Both the position numbers and the translations under genes were made by a program. A DNA stretch of 64,000 bases, taken from NCBI GenBank assembly GCA_006384855.1, contig VCJN01003151.1, forward strand, positions 124,001 through 188,000, given 5' to 3'. Positions 1 to 11,299 of the stretch are shown here, piece by piece. Positions within the stretch are counted from its first letter, which is position 1. Every line of letters starts with the position of its first letter. Below the pieces are notes generated by a model. It saw only the letters and a program-made list of their open reading frames with translations, had not been told where the DNA came from and made no database searches. Source of the DNA: Tetraselmis striata (lineage: Eukaryota; Chlorophyta; Chlorodendrophyceae; Chlorodendrales; Chlorodendraceae).

Positions 1-1440
1 ATTGCAACGCTGGTCCGTCTCATGGTTCAGCTGGGGGGCGCGCATATGATGCAACACACAGCTACGTCATCATGGCCTGCATAGCGTAATTTCACAAGGT
101 TCACTGTCATTGAGTGGTTAGTAGATTTGTCGTTTGTTAGTCATGAATGACTCACATGATCTGGGTTGCTACAGACAAACACACATTTGCTGTGTAAATG
201 TAGATAGATGCGCGGATAGAGGAGCATGTAAATATAGTATTGGACAACGGAGAACCAGTAGTTCAGAAAGCAGTATTGCTTTTGGCTGCTAGAGTGTATG
301 CTGGTGTCTTTTGCTTAGTTGTTGTACCCACCGCGTAGCAGCCAGGCAGGACAGCGGAGGTGCGGAGCCTCGCCATCCGTTGCGCTGCATTATTTGTAGC
401 GCTGCTGTCTCCAAGGCTTTTCAGCGGGCCGACACCAGCAGGCTCCCACAGTCCGAGCTGATCAGCACACGTTATCTATTGCCGGATACGTGATGGCGAG
501 TGGCCGATGTTGTGTCAGCAAGGAGTGCAAGAAGAAGAAAGGTGCCAGTGGGGATATTGACTAGTTGCGTCGCGGCGGTGATTTATCACAGCGCCATCAC
601 AAATTTCACCGAGGGTCAACTCACTGATTTCCAGAATTAATATCCTGTACTCGGCCGCCATATCCATTTTATCCAGCAAACAACACCGAGCATTCTTCCG
701 TCCCCGGGGTATACAATGATATCAAAAAAATCGCCGTTATTCTCCCCGGACAGGACTGAAATTGCCTAGTGGGCAACCGGGTGTGTGTGGCTAGCTCCGT
801 GATCAACATTGATCGGCACGCAGGCACCCTGCGAGGCCTGCTGCAGAAATCATAATGGGCGATGGGTGTGGATTATCTAGAGCAGCGCTAGCTCGCTCAT
901 GACGCCCGAACAGGAAAGAGACATCATAATAGATATGGGTGGGTAGGTGGGGGGGGGGGGGGGGGGGGGGGGGATTGTCGTCTGGGGGCCACAGCGCATC
1001 AGGAAAATGTACCAATTTCACGATTAAAACTGGGAAATGTGCGCATCATGTCTAACGATTTCGATGATAAATCCTGAATACACCCATATCAATCTGCAAA
1101 TAACACTCCCGACGTGTTCCATCATAAATATCCTACATATCGGCGGGCGCGAAGCCCCTGTGCCCGCCACGTAAAGGTGCGGAAAATTGCTGCTCAATTG
1201 TGTTTAATTTGTGTTTTACATACATGTAGACCTGTAGTCGCGCTACAAGTGAATGCCAGCAATACTTTAGCGACCGGATACTACCCGCGATTAGTTATTT
1301 TGGGACTTTGGGTAACACATTGAAATTTAGATGAGGTTTGAATTACACGGGGCTAAGTACTAGCTAGTACGGCGGGTATTACCCGACGTTGCATATTCCG
1401 GCGTACGCTGCGAGGTGCTTAGCCGCGCGGCGTTGCCCTC
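1..1440. other. No gene recognised (5' end of window)
   Basis: No frame here has recognisable domains, splice structure or a repeat partner elsewhere in the window. The only distinct feature is a run of 25 G at 949-973. Confidence 0.5.
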
Positions 1441-1461
1441 CCTTCACCCCCTAGTTGCTAT

Positions 1462-2890
1462 ATGACGCCCCGCGCTGCGGCGGTGACTCCATCTTATGCC
1501 TTCGCGCACCGGTTCATTAGCGAGAGCAATTATAACGGCATCGAGACTCAAGCAGTCTCGAAAGTTGACACCCGATCTCCTCTTATTACGACGACCGACG
1601 CAGCCACGCGACGCGCCTGCAACTACAAAAACACGACTATGGCCAGCATACGGATGCCGGACGACCTGTACCTACGACCGGAGGAGGGCGGTCGAGACGC
1701 TCCAACTCCGACAGCTCACACCGCTAGCCTCACGGAACTAGTGCACCGGATGATGATGCGGCTCGACGACGAGCCAGACTTCCGCATCCTTCCCGGACAA
1801 TGACAGCAACAACACGAGCAGAACCCATTCCCTCGACGCTTATAGACGACTGCCTCGCGGGTGGTGACGGAGAGGACGACCCCCCCCCCCCCCCCCCCCC
1901 GGTTTCCTAAAAAAACCCCCGCCCTCACGGCGTTCATCGACCCAAGCGACCACATTGAATTCCTGCCGAGAGCGTGCGCCTAGTGTATGCCTCCAGTGGG
2001 CGTCACGACCCCACGCTTCTAGACCCCACGACACGACGAGGGCCACCTTTTCTTTACGAACGAGAAGCACGCGACGCGAAACGACGAGTACCACCACATG
2101 TTGGGCTTTTGTGCCGAACGAGAAGCACTGCGTTTTTACCGCCGCCGCTCCCTCGGCGCGCGCACAATGCCACTACTGCCTCCGGAACTAACCCCGGACG
2201 CCAACGACCTTCTCGACTCCGCCATCCACACGATCGCGGCGTGAAGCCATGCCAGCGAGGACATGCTCACCTACCTCGGACGCTTCAAGTAGTGCAAGAA
2301 GGCGCTCAACGGCGAGGAGCGAGTCGACGAGCGGCTCATCTTTATCCGCTTCTTCGACACAGCCGCCTCCGAGCGCTCTAGCCACGGCGTCAACGCCCTC
2401 CTCACCGCCATGGACGACAAGCGGCTCGAGGTTAGCCTCAGCCAAGCAGCAAGCAAGGCCCAAGCCGCAGCGCACTTCAAGAGTAGTTGCGGCGGCGGGG
2501 GAGGTGGCGGCGGGGGGGGGGGGGGGGGGGGGGGGGAGCCGGCGGCGATGAGTGACGGCGGCCGCCTCAAGAAGCGAGGTTAGCGAGAGAGGGCGGACAA
2601 GAACAAGGACAAGGGCAAGGGCAAGAGCAAGCCTCAGCCTGGCGATCGTGCGAATACGAGTTATACTCCCGAGGCGGAGCAAGGCTGACGGTGTGCCCCG
2701 CCGCGCAGATGACTCTTGCACCCTCGGTTCCGACTACATGCGACATCGCATGCGGCGGAGTTATTGGCAAGACGTGGGCGAGCGAGTCCTATGGTAGATC
2801 ACCTCCTACGTGGGAGTACGGCACCTGCAGCAAAAGTGGTTTCAAGACTCGTCTTAGACCCCAAGCCCAGCATCAATGTATAGCGCTGCA
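1462..2890 (+). pseudogene. Degenerate gag-like retroelement relic
   Basis: The most coding-like stretch is the frame beginning at about 2194. It has the texture of a retroelement capsid (helical, many Leu, Ala and Arg, 'LTYLGRFK' then 'DERLIFIRFFDTA') and runs into Gly codons made by a 25-nt G run at 2512-2536. That frame has two in-frame stops, TGA at 2242-2244 and TAG at 2290-2292. An upstream segment from 1462 (113 codons) and a C run at 1880-1900 lie in other frames, so the relic is broken by frameshifts. A Lys/Gly/Gln-rich stretch follows at 2590-2640. The gag assignment rests on general character only; no zinc knuckle is visible. Confidence 0.3.
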
Positions 2891-3440
2891 GCATTGATCT
2901 TCGGCTGTCGAATACGGGGTCCGGCTGCTGACGCTTGTCGCTAGCCATGCTAGCCAGGCAGCCTGTCATGCTTTGACCTCGGCCTGAATCGGGGTTGGCC
3001 CTCTAGGAAGTCTAATAGCGCGGGCCATAACCGATGTCGAGCGAAGCAGGCTTGCGCCGAGTGACGCTTTTCCGGATGAAATGATGAGCTCTCGCCTGCC
3101 TTAGTCAGTAGAAGAGTTGTTGGCGCAAGTCGCTAGCCTATAAACTACAGCAAGTCGATTCACATTATATAGGTCGGTCCAACTTGCGATGTGAAATTGC
3201 GGAACGGAGGTGGCCGGTGGTTGTCAACACTCTCATTGGGTGCCAGAATACCTGCATATCGGTGTGTTAGAGTGCACTTGGACATGCAACACATTGTAAT
3301 GCATCGAAACCATTTGTTGTGGGCCACACACAGTCAGCAATTAAGCTCCGAAGCGTCCACTTGTGTTATTTGAAATATATGTGACTTAAAATGAGCTATT
3401 TTGAGGTGCGCGGGGGGGGGGGGGGGGGGCAGTAGCTGCA
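2891..3440. other. No gene recognised
   Basis: Nothing coding is supported. The stretch ends in an 18-nt G run (3412-3429). Confidence 0.4.
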
Positions 3441-4160
3441 ATTCCCTGGTACTATCTAGTGGTGGTGGTAGTCGAGATCCATCAAGTCCGCGCAGTAGTG
3501 AAGTCTAGCCACTAGCGCATTTGGATCGATGTCCATCTCTGCCAGCTTGCGGGCCCGCTTGCGGCCCTTGGAGAGATATGCTTGCACCGAGCGCATCTTT
3601 CGCGCCGCCTCAATCGGCATGGGGTCGTTGTTCTAGAAGGCTGTAAGGAAGCTCTTGAGTACAATACACTCCGACCTCCCTGGAACTGCATGACGATCAC
3701 AAGGTCGTTCCAGGGCCCCCATTGTTCTAACACCTTCATGTCACCGCCGAAAGTCTTGCCGAGCAGCGAGCGACAACGCGGGGACGTTGGTGCCCATGCA
3801 GTTTGTCGTAAAGGACGACGCCGCGACGCCGCCAAGGTGTATATAGTACCATTCGTACGCACGTACGCGTAGGCACGTCCGCCACTGGAAGCCACGGCGT
3901 CGTCTGCGCAACCTTCAAGTTGGTGTTGGGAACGGGGAAAAACGTCGGTGAAAGCGTAGAATCACGTCGTCAGTAAGCGTGCCGCTGTACTTCACGCAAA
4001 ATGTTAGATGAATCTTGAAGAACTTGTCCTTGACGACGTCCTTGGACCACGTCGCGGAGTGGTGTAGTTGAGTTTTTGGCGAGTCCATACCGCCGTCGAT
4101 CTAACAGAATAGCATGTTAGGCCGCCGCCGGGAATCGGGGATGGCTGCCTCCACATGGAG
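3440..4160 (-). pseudogene. Unidentified minus-strand coding relic
   Basis: Read on the minus strand there are coding-like pieces: near 4070-3950 ('KDKFFKIHLTF', 'LTDDVILRFHRRF'), near 3770-3650 ('KTFGGDMKVLEQWGPWNDL'), and near 3610-3480 ('RKLAEMDIDPNALVARL'). They lie in different frames separated by stops, so this is a broken gene. Low-complexity G/C next to it (3412-3429) would encode Pro/Gly. No family was recognised; transposon origin is a guess from its surroundings. Confidence 0.3.
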
Positions 4161-4435
4161 GCGCTCATTACAGTGACGCTCTCTCATCAGTGCATGTCTC
4201 TTTTTTCTTCGCGGTGGTGACTGTCACGAGGCAGTCCGAATAAGCTCAGTGCACGCCACGCAGATCCCGCATTTGGTGACCCGATCTTGGTCCGGAGTCT
4301 TGATGTGGGGGAAATGTTTATTCCAAATGCGTTTTAACATTGACAGTGAGACACGTTTCACGCATGCGCACATCGACAGTCACCATCATGCTTGTCATGT
4401 GCGGCCTGTCATTGCGAATAACTCAGGGTCGCGTT

Positions 4436-6125
4436 GGCTTAGTATTCCTTGCGTATAATGAACCGGAGGTCACATGAGTCATGTTGCTGAGTGCTATATA
4501 ACCAACAAGAGGTGGCCACGGTTACGTTGTAAACCACGCGCTATGACCCGGATCGAGGTCACCTCGGTTCCGCTGCATGTCTATAAATATGAGGAACTCG
4601 CTTTATTTCAAGTGGGTGGTGACGAACACCTAATCCCGGACTCAACGTAACGTGCTGGTTAGTACTGCGAGTACTGTATACCCGCATAATATGTGGTCGT
4701 GACTCGAGTTATGATACGGTTACACGGGACCACCGCCTACATCACGCAAGGTAAGACTTATCTATGCAACGACGTGCGAGTGCATTAACTCGTGGTCGCA
4801 TGGCCTAGTGTTCCCTATATAATGAACTGGAGGTCACCCTTTGTTGAATGCTATATAATTAACACGAGGTCGCTAGAGTAACGCTGCAATCCACACGTTA
4901 TGACCCGGAATCGAGGTCACCTTGTATCGAGGTTCCGTTGCATGTCCATAAACACGATGAACTCGCTCGAGTTAATCCGTGGATAACGGTGTTTTCATCT
5001 CGGACTCAAGGTGATCTCGGGTCCAATGTCTGTCCATAATTATGAGAATCTCGCGGTATTTCCGTCGATAACGTTCAATATATTCCCGACTCGAGGCCAC
5101 CTCGGTTCACACAGATGCATGTGAATCGGGGTATGGCCTACCTAAAGGCCAGTCGGCGTGGTCGTCCATGTAGGTTTTAATGACCTTGGCTTGTTTCGCA
5201 CAAGCAGGAAGATGGCATTGCTCCCAGTCCGAGAAAGGGCTAGGGAGCTTCTCGATTCTGCCATGCTTTGAGTCGAAGTAGTCTTTCAGCCAAGCTTGCG
5301 TGGGTGCGCACGCACAATGTGGTACACGGGTGGCGTGATGCACGAGAGGCCAGGGTTGACGAAGCCATCCATCTCCGCCCCGATCTTGGGGGCCCGAAGA
5401 AAGCCGACCTTCTGGATTAATATCCATTGCTGCTTGCACACCTGTGGGAGGTGCCGGTCAAGGTTCAGACAATAATGATGCGTTGTGATGACGAGTGATA
5501 TGCGTCTGATGCAGTTCATTACGAGTATGTGTCACGGAATGACTACAGACGAGGGTCATAATTATACAGTTAGATTACATGATATGAATACATGGTATGT
5601 TAAAGTATATTTATCAAGTCGTGCGGGTGCCTAGTGAGATCATCGCATGCATTCATGGAGCACCCGCGACATTTTCGACGACATGCTATCAAGATCTCGT
5701 CAAGCACTATCTATTGAGCTTATACGATGTATAAGTTCAGTGCATGACTCAATCATCCCGAGTTATCAAGATCTCGTCAAGGGCTCAATCATGGCGCGCG
5801 GGCTGGAAAGAGTGGAATCTTCCGGCGTGGGCGAACAAAGCCAAAGTCTTCAAATCTATATGGACGACTACACCTACTGCCTTTTAGGTAGGCTATATCC
5901 GTTTCATATGCATGTGTGTGAACCGAGGTGACCTCGAGTCCGGATGTTTAGATCGTTCTAGACGGAAATACCGCGGGCATGCAACGGAACATAGGTGACC
6001 TCCGGTCCGGGATGTCTAGATCGTTCTCAAGGGCGGCAGCAACGCGTGTTCCTCATAAATACGAGCAGCATGCAACGGAACCAAGGTGACCCCGAGTCCG
6101 GGTCATAACGCATAATGGCGACCTA
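4436..6125. mobile_element. Long inverted-repeat element with subterminal repeats
   Basis: The sequence at 5107-5190 read on the minus strand matches 5836-5940 on the plus strand; both encode a '(T/I)YMDD' segment followed by 'LGR'. Outer parts of the arms also match: a block with 'TATGACCCGG', a 'GAGGTCACCTCGG'-like core, then 'TGCATG' occurs at about 4540 and 4890 and inverted at about 6060-6110. The left arm is itself a direct duplication with a period of about 360 bp. This fits a non-autonomous DNA element with complex inverted repeats. No target duplication was found and the ends are uncertain by tens of bases. The interior (5190-5830) holds only short decayed frames. A 5467-5590 segment resembles the tail of family X at 48405-48530. 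Confidence 0.5.
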
Positions 6126-6139
6126 ATCCCTATGCCCAA

Positions 6140-6880
6140 CAGTGGAGTATTTCAGGAATTGCCTCTAGAAGCCCGACAATCTCGCTGCGCTCTGGCCTAA
6201 TCTGCGATAGCGCGCGCGCGGCAGCAATGCCAGTGAGCGGGCGCGCGGCAGTGGGCGGCGAGGCGCGCGGCAGTGGGCGGGTGGAATAAATCATTTACAT
6301 CCGGTTTCGGCCGGGACCGCCACGGCGGCCGGCCTGTTATTGCTCGCGGGTGGAGGCCGCGGCGGCTACGGCGGCCAGGCGACCGCTTCGCGAAGACCCG
6401 AACGCCTCACCGCCCGCCCTGGCCCCGGCACCACCCCGGCCCCGGGCCGGCACTCCAGCGCCGCCGGCTTGGCGGGCTGCTTGGCCTTCTTGGCCGGGGA
6501 CTCCGGGCTACTGCCCTCGTCGACGTTGTCGCCGGGGACGGCTTGCGTGGCGGGCAAGTTCTTGACCGCATTGGTGTTGTGCTTGATGATGCCGCCCGCC
6601 CTCTTCCGCTGCTGCGCTACCACGCCCATCACCAAGCCGTGAAGCTTTGGCGACGACGCAGCGGTGCCTGCTAGCGGCAGCGACACGACCTTGTTGCGTT
6701 GAACACTCGATACGATCGGCCTAGCGCCAAACGTAGGGACTGGGCAGGGGTCAGACACAACAACAACGAAAGTAAGTATACGTGTTGATTGCTAGTCGCG
6801 GCGGCGGTGGCTATGTAATCGAACAAGTGCAAAAACAAACGCGACTCACTTGCAGCTTCCTTGTGAGCCGAATAAAAAAC
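6140..6880 (-). pseudogene. Family X copy 1 (last exon and 3' region)
   Basis: The minus-strand frame 6758-6366 encodes a short basic protein end with 'GGIIKHNTNAVKN' and then a Lys/Pro/Ala stretch 'PAKKAKQPAK' that looks like a nuclear localisation signal. The same two motifs occur at 47.8-48.1, 59.4 and 61.4-61.7 kb. Upstream on the minus strand (6780-6860) the intron-like sequence matches 61700-61770. The acceptor positions that read AG in the 47-kb and 61-kb copies have lost AG here, so this copy is probably dead. The function is unknown. Confidence 0.55.
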
Positions 6881-6887
6881 ACGGTTG

Positions 6888-7558
6888 TCCGGCGAGATTG
6901 CCAGCTGTCGACCCCATACACATGAATCTCATATGACGGACGACCAGATTCTGAGCTGCCGGCCCTCCATGTATGCTCATATATAGCAAGATTACACGGG
7001 CGACGGCCATGAAACGAGACTCGCAAAATAGATGAAGCGGAGGAGTTACATCGTCTGACATAAATCAAGAATACGTCCGCAAGGCCGCGAGTATGAGCGG
7101 CGCGCAGGCTGCCACCAATAAGGGCACCTACCGTGCCCGTGCGATAAAGTTACTGCGGTGTATGTGGTAGTGCCGCAGTCGCATAAAGCGTATACGGAGC
7201 CGTGTAGCACACCCGTCCGGCTAGACTGTCAGTTGTGGACCCCGTATATATGAATTTGATATGGCCGACGACTACCATATTCTCGGCTGCCGACCCCCAC
7301 AATATGTTTACACATATCAATATTACACCGTCGACGGGCATGAGGCGCGACTTGCAAAATCAAAGCGGGGAAGTCGTGTGATACATAGAGGGGGTCCACA
7401 AAACCGCAAGTATGAGCGCGGCGGCCCGCGCCACCGACCACCAAGGGCATCGTGCCTCTTTGTTGAAGGTACTACGGTGAATGTGTTAGTGATGCCGCGG
7501 CAACCTTCACAAACTCCAAATAAAGCGCGGAGTTGCATGCCACACCCGTGCGGCTAGA
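6888..7558. repeat. Diverged tandem duplication, unit about 330 bp
   Basis: The unit starting at about 6888 ('TCCGGCGAGATTGCCAGC') recurs at about 7216 ('TCCGGCTAGACTGTCAGT'), and its last bases 'CACACCCGT(C/G)CGGCTAGA' close both units. The spacings are about 328 and 334 bp. The short minus-strand frames here (7068-6811, 7450-7229) are duplicates of one another and need not be genes. Confidence 0.55.
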
Positions 7559-7805
7559 TCGTAAATTATTCCATGGAAACGAGGCTCAATCTGCGCTAGC
7601 GGGGCGGGACGGGGTGGCCCTCCAGTCGCCACCCGTTTGTGCTGGGCTGTTGAGAGAGGCGTCGGAAATAGTATAAATCGTATGGTTCAGGACCGCGGCG
7701 ACTATCGCGACGAAATTCGCGACAGTGGCGGCCTTGTACTTTTAGACTGTGTTGAAATTTCACTCGTAATTACGACCATTTTAGCCATGTTTTGACCCCC
7801 ATTGA

Positions 7806-8730
7806 ATGGGTCTTTTCCGAGTAACGTATTTGGACCAATTTCACTGGATATTGCGACTTTCCGTGCTCCTTGCTGAGTCAGAGCACCCTCGCGTCGCCCG
7901 TCTCATGCACCACTTCATCGACAAAATCGAGTTTGCTCCCCTGGGCCGTGCTTCCTTGGCCGAGAATAACTTCTCGGCGGTCACTCCGAGCGAGCAGTCC
8001 AAATCGTGGATTGCTGCTACAATGTCGGACTGGCTCTCTACGACCGTTCGTCATCTCGTTAGTCCCCCCCCCCCCCCCCCCCCCCGCCCGCGCCCCCGTC
8101 GCTCGGCACTTAATGGACCTCTCGCATCCTTCGCAACGGTGCACCCTCAGCTGCTGGCGCCATCGGGGCCCCGTTGTCCCACGTCCGCCACCAAGGCGGA
8201 TGGGCCACTATAACTTCGACGTCGTTTCAGACTACACCGACCCCGACGCCCTCCCTGCGTCACCTGGCGCGTGGATCTTCTTCGGCGGCCACATCGCGCC
8301 CCTTCGCCACATCCAAGTTCAACAAGACTCCGCAGCAATGGCCCTCCCGGTGCCCCTTTGTGAGCAGGAGCTACCCCTGCTTGGTCAATCTGACGCTCTC
8401 TTCGTTCGCTCTTCACTGGCGAAACCAGACTAAACTTGAAATTATTTAAGCGAGTTTATGGTCTTTCCTCCTTTGCTAACCGCTTTTCCGGCTACATGTG
8501 CTGCCAAGTGGTACGAGTTGTTAGTTCACCCGTCGCTGCACCCGTTCGTGTGCGCACCACGAGTAGACATAAGGCTGAGCCTGCCATCTTCCAGTTTCGC
8601 TGTGTTACACACAGCGGCCCCCCGGACTCCTTTTTCCCTTCACGTCTATTTTGCTTTACCTCTTATTTTGCTATGCCGATGTCGGCTCTTGAACGTGTAA
8701 GAAAGCCTGCGTGATCTTTTGGCAAAACTG
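7806..8730 (+). mobile_element. Old 5'-truncated tyrosine-recombinase element
   Basis: The 3' half is colinear with the better element at 33390-36604: recombinase C-terminus (about 7850-8433), then a B1-like junction ('TGGCGAAACCAGAC', 8416), an A2-like block (8441-8622) and a B2-like end ('TTTTGGCAAAACTGA', 8718). The coding part is broken. After 'MSDWLST' a 22-nt C run (8064-8085) is followed by a frame change. The helix carrying the catalytic His-x2-Arg has become 'TSRILRNGAPSAA', while 'GGWAT' and 'DPDALP' survive in other frames. It is a decayed insertion sharing the split-repeat architecture. Confidence 0.75.
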
Positions 8731-10291
8731 AATGCCACTGCAAACCGGTAGGACCTGGTACAGGTACCTGGATCCGAGTTGGACAAACAAATTCTAGATG
8801 GGATGGATGCGACATTTTAGCGTGCACTGGATTTGTTACTGGCCTTTTTGTAGTCGCTAACTCACACCAGTAGTGGCTGGTACGTGTGGCATGTGAAAAT
8901 ACTACGCAGGTAATACAATTAACCCGTTGTTTTGCTAGCTGCTGACAGGGATGCCAAAACATCCACGTGACCGACAAGTATGCCCAGCGTGGCAAATTCG
9001 ATTGCCTGCCTGGCAAAAGTAAAATTGAGTTTCTATCCGAAACGAGCAGCATCAAAGTAGGCGATATGTAGTTTACCCTTTGTTGCCCAGGGTTTCCAGT
9101 CATACCTGAGTGATAAGTGATTGGTTTAAGTTCTATAACTGAGCTGATGGGTTATAACTGTGTGTTTAAAACATGATGTTCAAATTCGTCGACATGTGGA
9201 TCCCGGGCTGTCAGAATTAATAGAATTAGCACAATTGCGAGTCAGCGCGAGTAGTTTAGCGAGGGATGGCGGTAAATATTCAGCGCGACGGCGGTCGGCG
9301 CAGGCCAGTTGGTCCGGTTGGAAGCCTGTTGTTGTTAACATACGCTGGCCCTGTCGCGACTTCGGCGCAACAAGCCGCCTGACGTTTAGCAGGGTCGCTA
9401 TTGCAGGCAGGCAACACCGACCTCGCAGGAAGGTGGAGGCACGAGACGGCCAATCGAAGCTTGTGGCGCAGCCTGTCGAGAGGCACCCGAGCCAACGCTG
9501 CGAGGTAGGCACTCGCCAGTTGGCCGCAAGCGCGACTAGTACCTACCCTTTGGTCGGCGAGTGCTCTACTGCCCTGGCACCGTCACCTGCGACGCACCGG
9601 CAGTGGGCACCCAGAAACGGCGCGACCTCCCCGGCTGACTATGGGGCTGAATAAGATGCTGCGCGGTTTTCCCTGAGAACCCTTATTATCAAGCTGAGGT
9701 TGCAGCTCACGCTCGGCTGCGGTGCGATGGTGCGTCTGTCTGGCCAGCCCGGTGGCGCCGTAGCAGCATAATCATCGCTACGGCGACTCGTCTATGAGGT
9801 TGGCGCGGGACGAGGTGAGTGAGTACCGGTAGCTACGACGCGAGTATGCGGCCTATGCGGGAAAGGTTTATGGATTGTATATATATGTATAGTACGTACA
9901 GTATCTGAGTAACCGTAGCATCACCAATAACCGCTACTTTACGGCGGGTACCTGTACCGTTATTTATCTGGTGTAGGTAAATAAATACAAAGACGACCAC
10001 GGAAGTCGAGGCTGTAGTAGCGACTACTGGGAGTTGCTGCATCATCCCTCGTGAGCGGGAGGTAATACTGCGGGTTTCGAGCCATCGCGTCGTCCCAGCC
10101 CTTTATCCCCAACTGACGTACACGTGCCGCCTTCGCTCGCTGTTCTGCACACGCAGGCCGGTAGGCAATTCTCGCAACTGAGCACCGCGCGGGGCAAGCG
10201 GCGACCGAAAGACAACGCATCTGGCGCTATTATCCTATCAGGAGATCAGGGACATCAGAAGGGCAACGCGAACCCGTAGTTTTTGCAGCAA
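8731..10291. other. No gene recognised; upstream region of the coiled-coil gene
   Basis: A 164-codon frame at 9160-9654 and overlapping frames on the other strand have no domain or repeat support. The last few hundred bases should include the promoter of the gene starting near 10292; no TATA box or other element was clear. Confidence 0.35.
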
Positions 10292-11299
10292 ATGGCAGCC
10301 GCGGGGAGGGTGGCTGCGGCCGGCGCCATCGTTCCGTCGGCGCTGCGGCCGAAAGCATTCGCAGGTCGACCTACGGCGCGGACCGTGCGGCCGCTGCGAC
10401 TGCATGTGGGCGCGGGCCTCACGTTTGGCAGGCCGAGTGAGCAGCCGCAGCGGTGGTTCTCCCACAGGTTGACAGTGTGGGTGGCGCCTCCTTCCTCACG
10501 TAGCGGCCATCCGCGGTGGCAGCGACAGCGGCGACAGGGCATAGCGCTATCCAAAGCCCTGCTGCGAGGGCAGCACCTGCGCTCTCATGCGCTCCAAGCG
10601 CCGCGAAGTTGCGATAGTAGCAGCCTTGGGAGCGGCACCACTGGGCGCAGCCGAGGCTGGGCGAGCCTGTTCAGGCCAGGGTCTCGCAGCCTCCGGTCGC
10701 ACCGACTTGTCGAGGCCTGGAACTGCAGCCGATGGTCCTCTGCAAGCTCCTCCGCAGCCGCCAGCAGCCCCCGCTGGCGCAGCCCAGGCATTGCGACGCC
10801 CCCAAGCCGCGGCTCAGTTCGCCGCATGGGTGCAACCGACAGCGAGGCTGGCAATTCTCCTGCATCTGAGCGATCTTTTGGGTCGCCGGGTCTCCTGCGT
10901 GCAGAGATCTCCGCCTTGCGGACCACACTGCTGGGCGCGGCGTCCGCCTCGGCGGTGGAGGACGGTGAGCAGCTCATGGGCCAGCTGGAGGAGGCACTGC
11001 AGCAGTCAGAGCGACTGAGCGCGGTGATGGGGGATGAGGAGGCGGCGACGCGCACTTGGCTGCAGGCGGTGCAGCAGGAAGTGGCGGATGCAAAGGAGGC
11101 GGCGGCACAGAGTGCAGCTCAGCTGGCAAGCACCACCGAGGAGCTGGAGGCCGCCCGGGCAGAGGCGCTACAGCTGCGCAGCGCTGCAAATGAGGCACGT
11201 AAAATGGGCAAGCGGTCAAACTCATTGCAGAAGCAGCTTGACACGGCTCGCGAGCAGAAGCGCGCAGCGGCTGAGGCGGAGGCCGATGCCAGGCGGCAG
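10292..11299 (+). CDS. Coiled-coil gene, exon 1
   Basis: Open from the ATG at 10292 to the donor CAG|GTACGT, 336 codons, phase 0. Heptad-rich coiled coil is convincing from about 10880 ('GQLEEALQQSERLSAV'). Before that, this frame is Arg/Ser/Ala-rich. A competing frame from the ATG at 10587 starts 'MRSKRREVAIVAALG', resembling a targeting peptide, so an unseen intron or different start is possible. Confidence 0.6.

Noticed and set aside
2188..2721. Minus-strand frame with polyproline and Leu-rich stretches
   Set aside because: The prolines come from the G run at 2512-2536 and the opposite strand reads as a gag-like relic.
9160..9654. 164-codon plus-strand frame
   Set aside because: Overlapped by equally long antisense frames, no domain, no repeat partner; consistent with chance in GC-rich DNA.
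10587..11018. 143-codon frame starting MRSKRREVAIVAALG, like a targeting peptide
   Set aside because: It ends inside the coiled-coil exon in the wrong frame with no splice joining it to the heptads; noted only as an uncertainty about the N-terminus.
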